64,000 bases of DNA from Pseudobacteriovorax sp. (lineage in GTDB: Bacteria; Bdellovibrionota_B; Oligoflexia; Oligoflexales; Oligoflexaceae): NCBI GenBank assembly GCA_013215145.1, contig JABSRP010000002.1:95648-159647 (forward strand). The letters are read 5' to 3'. Position 1 is the first letter of the stretch. Each line of letters starts with the position of its first letter. The position numbers and the translations under genes were made by a program. The notes beneath the pieces are model-generated. The model was given only the letters and a program-made list of their open reading frames with translations. It did not search any database and was not told where the DNA came from. Shown here piece by piece: positions 44,947 through 52,955 of the stretch.

Positions 44947-45942
44947 ATGCTTCGGTTTCTGATAAAATGGTCGGTTGCAATTTTTTTCTGCACTAACATT
45001 TTCGTCCTAGGACTTGCTTACTATTCTAGTGAATTGCTTCTATTTCCAGGAAACCTAAAGCATCGACAGAAGTCCACTGAGTGTGACGGCTTTTTAGAAA
45101 ATCAAGCTTTTCAGAATATCAGTGGTGGAGCGGCTAATGGGCCAAATATTAGCAAATCTTGTGAGGACGTAGCCAGCTCCCTAACCCCTGAAAAGGTTCC
45201 TCTGCCTCATCTAAATACTGGTCATACAACTCATCTATTCGACCTTAAGACAAATCCAGATGGTGGCATTTGGCTTCATCTTAGTGGGGTGAATGGCAAT
45301 TACCTCCACGGCGCTCGCTACTTAGACATGGCCAAGTCCTTTGGTAAACGACTATTTGCCCTTGAGTATATAAACCACGGACTATCTGATAGCGACGGCA
45401 AGGGGACCGGATGGGGGTGTAAAGAACGTCATGATGTGTCTGCTGCGATAACCTATCTCGCGCAAACCTTTCCCGAACAAACGATTTTTATCACGTCCAC
45501 CTCCATGGGATCCATGGCGACGGCATTAGCCTTACAGGATTTGAAGGGCTCTTCGTCCATCGAGCAGATATCGACAGTCGTTTATGAAAGCCCTATACCC
45601 AATGTGGAAGAGCTCTCTAAGTTTACCTCGGAAGCTCCTCCCCTACCCCATTTATTTTTTGATCTAGGTATCTGGATTGCAGGGCTACGCTCTGGCTTAG
45701 ACTTTCATAATGATAGCTGCAACCCTAAGGTGGCACTTAAATCAACGGTGGTACCAGCCTTTGTCATCAGCAGTCGACTTGATAAGGTGACTCCAACAGC
45801 TTTGGTCAGGAGTTTTGTCGAGAGTATCCCCAAGGAGAAACTCTTGGGGTGGACTGAATACGAATCGGGTTTTCATAGTACGGTATATAACGGTCAGCCT
45901 GGCAAAGTAGAAGATCTGTTCTTTGAGCTCTCCCAGAAATAA
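44947..45942 (+). CDS. Membrane-anchored alpha/beta hydrolase
   Basis: This 331-residue protein has one N-terminal membrane helix (FLIKWSVAIFFCTNIFVLGL), so the enzyme probably sits outside the inner membrane. The hydrolase fold is seen in WLHLSGVNGNYLHGARY (oxyanion region), FITSTSMGSMATALA (elbow STSMG, nucleophile Ser), VTPTALVRSF (acid region) and ESGFHSTV with the candidate His. The elbow has Ser-x-Ser-x-Gly instead of Gly-x-Ser-x-Gly. It may be an esterase, peptidase or monoglyceride lipase-like enzyme; substrate unknown. ATG at 44947; ribosome site is weak. Confidence 0.78.
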   Translation: MLRFLIKWSVAIFFCTNIFVLGLAYYSSELLLFPGNLKHRQKSTECDGFLENQAFQNISGGAANGPNISKSCEDVASSLTPEKVPLPHLNTGHTTHLFDLKTNPDGGIWLHLSGVNGNYLHGARYLDMAKSFGKRLFALEYINHGLSDSDGKGTGWGCKERHDVSAAITYLAQTFPEQTIFITSTSMGSMATALALQDLKGSSSIEQISTVVYESPIPNVEELSKFTSEAPPLPHLFFDLGIWIAGLRSGLDFHNDSCNPKVALKSTVVPAFVISSRLDKVTPTALVRSFVESIPKEKLLGWTEYESGFHSTVYNGQPGKVEDLFFELSQK

Positions 45943-45952
45943 ATCGAAAAAA

Positions 45953-45970
45953 TGGCCGCTACTGCGGCCA
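45953..45970 (-). terminator. Rho-independent terminator of the PRC-barrel-like gene
   Basis: TGGCCGC (45953-45959) pairs with GCGGCCA (45964-45970), a perfect 7-bp stem with loop TACT. On the minus strand it is followed by TTTTTT. It lies 22 bases past the stop of the minus-strand gene at 45992. Confidence 0.85.
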
Positions 45971-45991
45971 GATCTGAATCAGTTTGCGTGG

Positions 45992-46354
45992 TCACGACGC
46001 AATCGGTTCGATATATAGGTATGGGTCACGAGCAGCGAGGCTTTCTAGGCTGTAAAACTTGAGCCCACGAATCTCATCAAAGTCTCGACAGAGTTGGATG
46101 CGCGAGCCCTCGATGGACTCAATAAACTCCGTTGGGTAATAATTGTCATCGGGCTCGGTGGTAGAGTCGATGGTAAAATACTTGGGCTTTCCGTTAATGT
46201 CCGAGTGAAAGTTTTTGAGAAAACCCAGTTTTTGACCTTTGTGATTCACAATCACATAGGTTCGAAATTCAAAGGGTACTAGGCTTTCCGAAAGACTCTT
46301 AGGGAACATTTCCTGATTATTTCCAATGTCGATGTTGACGCTTTCAAAGATCAT
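45992..46354 (-). CDS. PRC-barrel-like small protein
   Basis: This 120-residue cytoplasmic protein matches the PRC-barrel pattern: YVIVNHKGQKLGFLKNFHSDINGKPKYFTIDS resembles the family's G-x-x-lG-x-x-x-D-x-G-x-Y segment, and YPTEFIESIEGSRIQLCRDF resembles the closing strand and helix. PRC-barrels occur in photosynthetic reaction-centre H subunit, RimM and other RNA/protein binding proteins; the role of this one is open. Its ATG (46352-46354) overlaps the TGA stop of a 50-residue gene just upstream (ATGA), so the two are translationally coupled. It ends in a strong terminator. Confidence 0.6.
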   Translation of the reverse strand: MIFESVNIDIGNNQEMFPKSLSESLVPFEFRTYVIVNHKGQKLGFLKNFHSDINGKPKYFTIDSTTEPDDNYYPTEFIESIEGSRIQLCRDFDEIRGLKFYSLESLAARDPYLYIEPIAS

Positions 46355-46503
46355 ATCTCTATCTCCTCTAAATCGTGAATGTTAGTGCAAAACCCATGGG
46401 GACCATCCACCCGTTCTTTTTCGTGAGCAGAGGAGTATTCTAGGTAACAAGCAAGGTTTGTCCTTAACTCCTCTAGCCATTGAAGATCTGCTTGGTGAAG
46501 CAT
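46351..46503 (-). CDS. 50-residue protein coupled to the PRC-barrel-like gene
   Basis: The frame from ATG at 46503 to the TGA at 46351-46353 encodes 50 residues, starting MLHQADLQWLEELRTNL and ending HDLEEIEI. It has a perfect AGGAGG ribosome site 5 bases upstream of the ATG, and its stop overlaps the start of the PRC-barrel-like gene (ATGA). It is acidic, with two Cys, and has no signal peptide or membrane helix; the family is unknown. The ribosome site and coupling make it a good small-gene candidate; it could be a partner of the PRC-barrel-like protein. Confidence 0.65.
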   Translation of the reverse strand: MLHQADLQWLEELRTNLACYLEYSSAHEKERVDGPHGFCTNIHDLEEIEI

Positions 46504-46800
46504 GTAAACCTCCTAATTGCGATTGAAGTAAAACCTTAATAACTCACCTCGAAAGACTATAATGCCGGTTTGATTTATGTCAAGAAAACGGATGCAACAA
46601 TACTTTCCTGAGTAAATCCCCTCATGATAGGGAGACGATGTACCTACTTTAAAGGCTGCCTAGATAGTATCCACTGTTAACTTTATCGATAGCTCACCCT
46701 TTCAATCCTCCACATAATCTCGTGTAATCACTACATGATCTGAGAAAAATTCTCGGTTCAATCCTTGCAGCAAAAGAGAAAAATAAAAGAGGTTTACTTC

Positions 46801-47773
46801 ATGAAATACTTGTCGCTTGCAATTCTGGCGATTTGCCTTTGTATCCATACGTCTTGTAAGAAATCCTTTGACGATTTTAGAGATCGCTTTCAGTCAAAAG
46901 AAAACCGTGAGTCATCGGTCAATTATATCTCTAAGGAAGCAAAGCTTTTTTGGGATAGTTTTGAGTCCGGTAGAAGAAAACAAAGGTAAGGTCGGAGGAT
47001 CGGTCAATCATGGTGTCGTCTGGCGGCTGAGCCAAATGCAAACAGATGATGCAGCTAAGGTGATAGCAGAAGGATCTAGGCACGGTAAGAATCACGTAAA
47101 ATTCACTTGGAAGCGCGAGTTTTATGGTGCAAGACCTGGAATTAGTGAAAACACCTCGAAGAAAGCGATGCTATTCGCACCGCGTGAGAGCACAAAGGCC
47201 GTTAATGGCCAATATCGATTTTACCGTTTCAGTTTTTGGCTACCAGACTCTCCTGACGGACGGGGCGATACCAAAAATCAACTGATCGTACAGTGGCAGG
47301 CGTCAAGAGATCGCCTGCGAAACGGGGAGCTAGGCGAACCGGCAAGGTTTCCTCCGCTGTCGATTCACGTGATAAGAGGCAGGCTTAAGTTGCGAGGCTT
47401 CTATCAACAAGAACGCTACTCGGGAGATGAGATCATAGCCTTCACTGAAGTCGATCTTGGAGCAGCTCGAAATACAGTTGATAACAAAACCAAGCGATGG
47501 GTAGATTTGCAGGCTCGGATTCGCTTCGACTGCTGTAGCCAAAACCCCTCAGGCAGTGTTGAGATTTGGCGTAAAGATATTGGGGAGGCAGGCGCACTTC
47601 GTAAGGTAGCCAATGTTCGCAATGTACGCCTGGGCTACAATGATAACTTCTATCCATTCTTGGGGGTTGGAATCTATCAGTATTCAGAAACATCTGACTT
47701 TCCAGAAACCGTGAATCACTTTGATAATGTCAAGGTGGGAAACGAAAAGACAACGTTTGGTGATCTTAAGTGA
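46801..47773 (+). pseudogene. Polysaccharide lyase (PF14099-like) lipoprotein, frameshifted
   Basis: The gene starts at ATG 46801 (AGAGG 8 bases upstream) with a lipoprotein leader (LCIHTSC) and runs to an in-frame TAA at 46987-46989 after FWDSFESGRRKQR. The rest of the protein continues in the next (+1) frame without a start, from about PVEENKGKVGGSVNHG to VGNEKTTFGDLK, stopping at 47771-47773. The downstream part resembles the PF14099 polysaccharide lyase / heparin lyase I fold (FYRFSFWLPDSP, NQLIVQWQ, VGIYQYSE). One extra base around 46965-46970 would restore the single frame. It is thus either a recent pseudogene, a sequencing error, or a programmed frameshift; both halves otherwise look intact. 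Confidence 0.75.
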
Positions 47774-48143
47774 TGTCGTTTCTTCAGATTACTAAAACTC
47801 CCCTTGCTTCTTTTGCCAAGGGGCCAAACTCATTTTGACTTTACCGTTTTGTCTCGTTGCTTGAGCTGCGCATTTAGTTAAGAAAATATTAACTTACACC
47901 TCTTGTTGTGTGAATAGACTCAGCCTTAACTCAAGACTTCTCAAAGAAATTTAGGAACTTAGTCTTCCGACTGTGAGATTTCACACCAAATAATCAATTG
48001 TATTACTTCTTTAAGATAATGATATCTCAGTATTTTTTCGCCTATGCCGACATATATAGATTGGCTAGCCAAGTCTGGAAATGGAATTTGATATCGCTTA
48101 CAAAGAAGGTGTTGAGACGATACTTAAATTGAAGGAGACGGTG
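47774..48143. other. Intergenic region with a terminator and a promoter zone
   Basis: About 370 bases between two plus-strand genes. A terminator-like hairpin lies at 47800-47823. The rest, AT-rich, should contain the promoter of the next gene; no consensus boxes are clear. An in-frame GTG/ATG stretch at 48081-48143 precedes the real start at 48144 and is probably untranslated. Confidence 0.45.
47800..47823 (+). terminator. Hairpin downstream of the polysaccharide lyase gene
   Basis: CCCCTTG (47800-47806) pairs with CAAGGGG (47817-47823), a perfect 7-bp stem with a 10-base loop. The following CCAAACTCATTTTG is modestly T-rich. It lies 26 bases past the lyase stop. Confidence 0.55.
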
Positions 48144-49205
48144 ATGAAGAACTTCGTAAAAAACACAGTAGTCGCATGTGCAGCCTTGTTACCTCTTAAT
48201 TTAGTCGCAGACGCTCAAAACGAAATGCAAATAGACGAGGCAACCTATCTAGGACTAGGTAAAGTAGAAGTCAACTTTCAGTATGCGGGTGGATGCATCG
48301 ATCGAACTTTCGAGTTAGCCTTCGACAACTTCTGTGCCGAAAGCTACCCCCAACAATGCAACGGTTACATAAAGGACGTGACAGAACAAATTGATCCTTG
48401 CGTGAATACTCAAACCACCGAAGAAACCATAATCTTCGATGTTCCGGAAGAACTTAAGAAGGTGCGAACGATCCTTAACTTAGACGGAATTGATGTCGCT
48501 TTGTTTGCAGACATCAAAGATGAAACAACTATCACAAACCTAGAAGTTAATCGCTTTGATCGACCAAATACCCCGGAGCTAACGGGCTTTAGAGTGACAG
48601 GAAAGGTCATGCTAGGAGGTAACCGCTGCCTTGCAGAAGGAGTGCAAGCCGAATTGAATGCAGAATTCAAAGATAACGAGCTAGTTCTGACACCATACCT
48701 GATCATCGATGAGTACGCTGCTTACAGGTTCTGCACAAAAGAGTTTATGCCGGTTTATAGAAACGTGACAGCAACAGTAAACGCTAACTTTACAGAAATC
48801 GATGTGATTCGGGTCAATCACTACGAAAACTGGGAGCAAGACTTTATCTTCCCAATACCAGAAGACAGAGTCGACATGGACATTACCATTCGCAACGTCA
48901 ACATAAACCCAGTCACTGATGTAGATAAGACTTACATGGTCACTGGCACTGTAAGACTGGGTAACAACCCTTGCCAAGCACTCGGCATAGAGGCGAAGCT
49001 TGTTACAGAAGTCGTCAACGGGGAAGCCCTAATCACACCTAAACTAACGGCACCTAACGACTACTTCACTCGCACCTGCACCATGGAATGGGCGCCAGTG
49101 GACACGGAAGTCGAGCTCAAACTTGACCTGAGAAACCAAGAGGTTGAGCTGGTTAAAGTCATGAACTTCGAAGACTTAGGAAACGAATTCATCCAAGAGA
49201 TGTAA
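48144..49205 (+). CDS. Secreted protein with two tandem repeats, unknown
   Basis: This 353-residue protein has a Sec signal peptide (MKNFVKNTVVACAALLPLNLVADA). After a Cys-rich first part (GGCIDRTFELAFDNFCAESYPQQC) come two clearly related repeats: VTGKVMLGGNRCLAEGVQAELNAEF and VTGTVRLGNNPCQALGIEAKLVTEV, each followed by a partner block FCTKEFMPVYRNVTATVN or TCTMEWAPVDTEVELKLD. Each repeat (about 100 residues) has two Cys that could form one disulfide. I know no family. The ATG at 48144 has AAGGAG 6 bases upstream; an in-frame ATG at 48081 would precede the signal by 21 residues. A strong terminator follows. It is predicted to be exported, possibly an inhibitor or surface protein. Confidence 0.75.
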   Translation: MKNFVKNTVVACAALLPLNLVADAQNEMQIDEATYLGLGKVEVNFQYAGGCIDRTFELAFDNFCAESYPQQCNGYIKDVTEQIDPCVNTQTTEETIIFDVPEELKKVRTILNLDGIDVALFADIKDETTITNLEVNRFDRPNTPELTGFRVTGKVMLGGNRCLAEGVQAELNAEFKDNELVLTPYLIIDEYAAYRFCTKEFMPVYRNVTATVNANFTEIDVIRVNHYENWEQDFIFPIPEDRVDMDITIRNVNINPVTDVDKTYMVTGTVRLGNNPCQALGIEAKLVTEVVNGEALITPKLTAPNDYFTRTCTMEWAPVDTEVELKLDLRNQEVELVKVMNFEDLGNEFIQEM

Positions 49206-49231
49206 CAACTACACTTAGAGAATCTGACGAA

Positions 49232-49258
49232 GGCCCCTTTTTAAGGGGTCTTTTTTTT
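49232..49258 (+). terminator. Strong rho-independent terminator
   Basis: GGCCCCTT (49232-49239) pairs with AAGGGGTC (49243-49250), one G-T pair, loop of three T, followed by eight T (49251-49258). It lies 26 bases past the stop of the repeat-containing secreted protein. Confidence 0.93.
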
Positions 49259-49379
49259 GAATTGTGAATGCTCGATATACTAACTAAGAGGCACCGTGCC
49301 ATTGCCTGCTACATTTTTTGGCATTACTTTTACGACTTTCTCGCCGCTAGTATGATGAGGTCAACAGAATGAGGTAACA

Positions 49380-50021
49380 ATGGACATCGTGCACAAACAA
49401 CAGATAGTAATACCGCTGCTCTCGTTGTTCCTTGCGAGCTGCTCTGTATTTGGTATCAGGCATTTGGAAGAGCCTAGGTTCACGTTGGTAAGCCAGCAAG
49501 AAAATATTGAGATCCGCGATTATCAGTCCTATCTCGTTGCCAAAACTAAGGTTGAAGGCAGCTACTCTGATTCCCAGTCTAAAGCGTTTCGCCGATTGGC
49601 CTCCTACATTTTTGGGGATAATCAAAGCCAATCTACTTTGTCAAAAACAACTCCTCAGTCAACCACTAAAAATTACCAAAGCATCGCAATGACAGCTCCT
49701 GTCAATCAAGAGGTGCGTGACAATAGCTTTTTCATGTCGTTTATGATGCCCTCAAAATTTTCGATCGACACTCTGCCTGTACCCGATGACGATCGCATCT
49801 GGTTCGAGACTGTTAATCCAAAAACAATGGCAGTGATACAGTTTACTTGGCTTGCTTCTGAAACACGCTATCAAGCCTATGAGCAAAAGCTTTTAACTTG
49901 GCTCGATCAACAAGGTACCTACGAGCCGGTAGGAACTGCCAACTATGCTGGCTATGACCCACCTTGGACCATTCCTTTTTTGCGAACCAATGAAGTCATG
50001 ATCGAGGTGCGACGACGCTAA
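49380..50021 (+). CDS. SOUL-family heme-binding lipoprotein
   Basis: This 213-residue lipoprotein (Cys21 after FLAS) matches the SOUL/HBP heme-binding family: EEPRFTLVSQQENIEIRDYQSYLVAKTKVEG at the N-terminus, a middle block AFRRLASYIFG, IAMTAPVNQE, and FLRTNEVMIEVRRR at the C-terminus, all typical. The family binds heme or other tetrapyrroles; the function in bacteria is not well established. The ATG at 49380 has GAGG 5 bases upstream. A Gln/Ser/Thr-rich insert lies between the YIFGDN and AMTAP blocks. It is a single gene, exported and lipid-anchored by prediction. Confidence 0.88.
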   Translation: MDIVHKQQIVIPLLSLFLASCSVFGIRHLEEPRFTLVSQQENIEIRDYQSYLVAKTKVEGSYSDSQSKAFRRLASYIFGDNQSQSTLSKTTPQSTTKNYQSIAMTAPVNQEVRDNSFFMSFMMPSKFSIDTLPVPDDDRIWFETVNPKTMAVIQFTWLASETRYQAYEQKLLTWLDQQGTYEPVGTANYAGYDPPWTIPFLRTNEVMIEVRRR

Positions 50022-50255
50022 AAGGCGCCGTGCCACTTACCATAATCGTCAAAACTCTCTGCGCTAAACCCTAATGTTTTGACAGTAAACAAATCAAGGC
50101 CTTACTATTCACTGGAAACGATGCGATCAGTTTGAATCATTCCGCCTTATTTTTTATTCCATAAAAATAAGGGGTTAAGAAATCCCAAATATCTCAGTCA
50201 TTTGGCTAAAAGTTTGCATGCAAACCTCTATAAACATAGATATGAAGGGGATTTT

Positions 50256-50747
50256 ATGAAAGAGTTAGGTTTGGTTTTGCTAGCGTTAGGCTTGATATCC
50301 TGCCAAAGCGAAGAGGAAACACGTACTCCAGTTTCGGCTGCCGCAGCAGAACAATCTGCCGATGTTGACACCGAAGAACAAACGTCTAGTAGCGATGCTA
50401 ACGATCAAGATTTAGAAGCGCTTAATGCGAAAAAATTTGCCCTCGAGGAAGAAATATCCAGCCTCGAATCACAAATCTCTGACGTCAACGAATCGTCCTC
50501 CCAGGTTTCTCAAGACTCTCTCGGTGAAGGCAGACTCCCAGAAGGCATCGATCCGGCAGCCTTCCAAGTGGATCAACAGATCCTGGATGATTTAATCCAA
50601 GCCGCCCAAGATGGAGACTTAGATGCTGTGCAAGATCTGATTGCAGACCTGATAGCTGATCTTCAAGCCAAAATAGACGATCTTAAGGCTGAGCTTCCCA
50701 CTGTAGAGGAGCAGATTGAAGAGAAAAAAGCGGAATCGGAAGCGTAA
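50256..50747 (+). CDS. Lipoprotein with coiled coils, unknown
   Basis: This 163-residue lipoprotein (MKELGLVLLALGLISC, Cys16) has an acidic Ala/Glu/Ser-rich spacer and then two heptad-like coiled coils (KKFALEEEISSLESQIS, and LQAKIDDLKAELPTVEE) separated by a short LPEGIDPAAFQVDQQ region. It resembles coiled-coil envelope proteins such as Lpp-like or structural lipoproteins, but no family is assigned. The ATG at 50256 has AAGGGG 5 bases upstream; an in-frame ATG at 50202 would add 18 residues before the leader. It converges with the secreted protein at 50819-52666. Confidence 0.7.
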   Translation: MKELGLVLLALGLISCQSEEETRTPVSAAAAEQSADVDTEEQTSSSDANDQDLEALNAKKFALEEEISSLESQISDVNESSSQVSQDSLGEGRLPEGIDPAAFQVDQQILDDLIQAAQDGDLDAVQDLIADLIADLQAKIDDLKAELPTVEEQIEEKKAESEA

Positions 50748-50763
50748 GTCCATCAAAATTCAT

Positions 50764-50793
50764 CAAAAAAGGTGGGCTACCTAAAGCCCACCT
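50764..50793 (-). terminator. Rho-independent terminator of the 50819-52666 gene
   Basis: AGGTGGGCT (50770-50778) pairs with AGCCCACCT (50785-50793), a 9-bp perfect stem with a 6-base loop. On the minus strand it is followed by a T run (complement of the A run at 50764-50769). On the plus strand no T run follows, so it acts mainly for the minus-strand gene, though the stem may also help the convergent plus-strand gene. Confidence 0.85.
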
Positions 50794-50818
50794 CTATCAT
50801 ATCATTCAACTGCCTACC

Positions 50819-52666
50819 TTAATCTCTGAAAAGGTAGCGAATCAGTCCACGTATATTATCCGGGCCAATGAGTTCCACCCGTTGCATATTATGATTCCAA
50901 TGATAGCCAAAGGTACCTGTTACCTTTACATCTTGCAGGAATGCCAGAGCATGGGGCTGAAATGGTGATATACTGGCTCGTTGATCCAAATCGAATAGCT
51001 TACCCAGTTCGGCAGAACTTCCGATGACGGTATCACTATTTAAAGGATCGAAGTTTAGCTCAACTTTATATCCAGGTCTGACGCTAGCACTATTAAAAAG
51101 TCTAAATCGACAAAGATTTCCCCGCGGATCCGTAACCGATTCCAAGGCAAATTTTCGGTTATGCTCGGTCATCCGGCAAACGCCGTCGATCCCCTCGAAT
51201 AAGATAGTGTGAAAGCCTTCTCTCGCCATAATATCCGAAAAATTGACCTTGGTATCTTGAATCGTGTGCTTTAGTTTACGCTTTGGGAACTGGCCAAAGT
51301 CATAATCAAAAGGAATATCCAAGACGTCGAGGGGATCTTCGTCACCAGCATCAGTCGCTTGCTGCAAACACTGGCTCGGGTGATCGATATAGCTTCCCGA
51401 GCTTAAACAATTGATAGCCCTAAGTAATCTCAAGAAACGGCGTTTAGCTGTTGCTGTCTTGGCATGATCAGGCTCACCTATATAGCGGGTTTCGTAGTCG
51501 GAAAAGTCCGATTCAAGCTCTAATTGAGATAGTATGGTATAGGTGGACCAATGATATCTGAGTTTGGTCAAAAGGCTTCCCATATAGACATTCGCCTCCG
51601 ACATGAAGTCTAAATCTATGAGATCACGATTATAAAGTTCAGAGGAATTTAGAGCTGTTTCATAGCGACTATACTCAAACTCAAGAGGTTCCATAGTCTC
51701 CTGATTGTCCAAGGTCTTATTGATCCAATCTGTCACTCTCTTATCTAATGTCTCATGGTTGGGGTTACGCTCGTCTTGGTCTTCACCAGGAAAGACAACG
51801 CCGCCTATCCTTGTTACCGTTTTGTAGAAATAGACCTTCTCCCCTTCATAGGTATAGCTAGCTTTAGCCTCTCCTTCACGGTCAGCCGAGATACCGATAT
51901 CGCCAATCATATCGGAGAATGAACCGACACCCGCGCCTACTGCGTCAGAAATCTTTCCGCGAAGTTCTGCTTCGAGAAGATGATCTTCCATTGATAAACT
52001 CATGGAGACTTCGAGATAGGCTCCCAAATGGTAGCCAGTGACAAATGCCTCCCCACAAAGATTACGCCATGCTATAGCCTTGCTATTGCTTGAAACATTA
52101 TCAATATTCTCTAGTACTTCAGGATGAATCCGATAATTGCCATCCGTCACAATCTTGCGCCCCCCCACTTCTGCGATCAAAGTAAAGCCAATTTTTTCCT
52201 TGTGGGACTCATGCTTGAACTTTCCTTCTAGCTCGCCTTCTCCAGAAAGCTCTGCCTCAATAGGAACGTTCTTGATATTCACAGATCCTTCACCAGACAA
52301 TGACATTCCAGCTGAAACTCGCCCTAAAGCTCGTGTTTGAGATAGCTCATGATTAAATTTGATGATTCGACGATCAGAAGTGTGACCAGTTGGATGCACA
52401 CCTTCATAGCTGACACAGTGGGCAAAAAGACTTCCATTTGTAGGATTCGTTACACCTTGTTGACCAAGTCCCCGACCTAAATAAGGGTTATCCACTGACG
52501 ATCGTATTCTGAGATTTTGGGAGATCCCGATATGAGCTCCCATGCCGATATGATCTCGCATGCCTAGGTTTTGGTGATCGATGGGTTGCGCTAGACTTGT
52601 TATGGGAAAAAGACTGGCGGTTAAGCAGAGTATCTTTGCTCGGTAGTATTTCTGTAAATGTTTCAT
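50819..52666 (-). CDS. Large secreted protein, unknown
   Basis: This 615-residue protein has a Sec signal peptide (KILCLTASLFPITSLAQP). It includes an Ala/Gly/Glu-rich central segment (for example EGSVNIKNVPIEAELSGEGELEGKF, VSMSLSMEDHLLEAELRGKI) of amphipathic strands that suggests a membrane-interacting or beta-rich fold, and a later part with FLRLLRAINCLSSGSYIDHPSQC. The N-terminal mature part has GLGQQGVTNPTNGSL. No family is recognised; a pore-forming or adhesin-like protein could be considered but is not supported by a motif. It ends in a strong terminator and has ATG at 52666. Confidence 0.7.
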   Translation of the reverse strand: MKHLQKYYRAKILCLTASLFPITSLAQPIDHQNLGMRDHIGMGAHIGISQNLRIRSSVDNPYLGRGLGQQGVTNPTNGSLFAHCVSYEGVHPTGHTSDRRIIKFNHELSQTRALGRVSAGMSLSGEGSVNIKNVPIEAELSGEGELEGKFKHESHKEKIGFTLIAEVGGRKIVTDGNYRIHPEVLENIDNVSSNSKAIAWRNLCGEAFVTGYHLGAYLEVSMSLSMEDHLLEAELRGKISDAVGAGVGSFSDMIGDIGISADREGEAKASYTYEGEKVYFYKTVTRIGGVVFPGEDQDERNPNHETLDKRVTDWINKTLDNQETMEPLEFEYSRYETALNSSELYNRDLIDLDFMSEANVYMGSLLTKLRYHWSTYTILSQLELESDFSDYETRYIGEPDHAKTATAKRRFLRLLRAINCLSSGSYIDHPSQCLQQATDAGDEDPLDVLDIPFDYDFGQFPKRKLKHTIQDTKVNFSDIMAREGFHTILFEGIDGVCRMTEHNRKFALESVTDPRGNLCRFRLFNSASVRPGYKVELNFDPLNSDTVIGSSAELGKLFDLDQRASISPFQPHALAFLQDVKVTGTFGYHWNHNMQRVELIGPDNIRGLIRYLFRD

Positions 52667-52955
52667 GTTTCTTCCTTTACCAATTAGATTGACAAGGTTC
52701 TAAATAGCGAAGTCGCTCACTTTATGTCGCGGTACAAGTTTGTTGATTGGCATATTTTACTCTCTCACCCTATCAATCTGAGAGTGAATCATCATACTGA
52801 TGATATCTCTGCAGATATTAGCTACTTGTCTTTACTCCCGAATACCGCCTTTGAGAGAGCAAAACCGCTAGGAAATCGATGTTTTCTCTCAACCACCTGC
52901 CGATTGATTGCTAAAACGTACATGTAGAAAAACGAAGTCGAGAGAGGAGAGATCA

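Noticed and set aside
46740..46775. tRNA-like T-loop (GGTTCAATCC)
   Set aside because: No D-arm, anticodon stem or acceptor stem partner could be found upstream.
48081..48143. Upstream start of the repeat-containing secreted protein
   Set aside because: The ATG at 48144 has AAGGAG 6 bases before it and starts the signal peptide directly.
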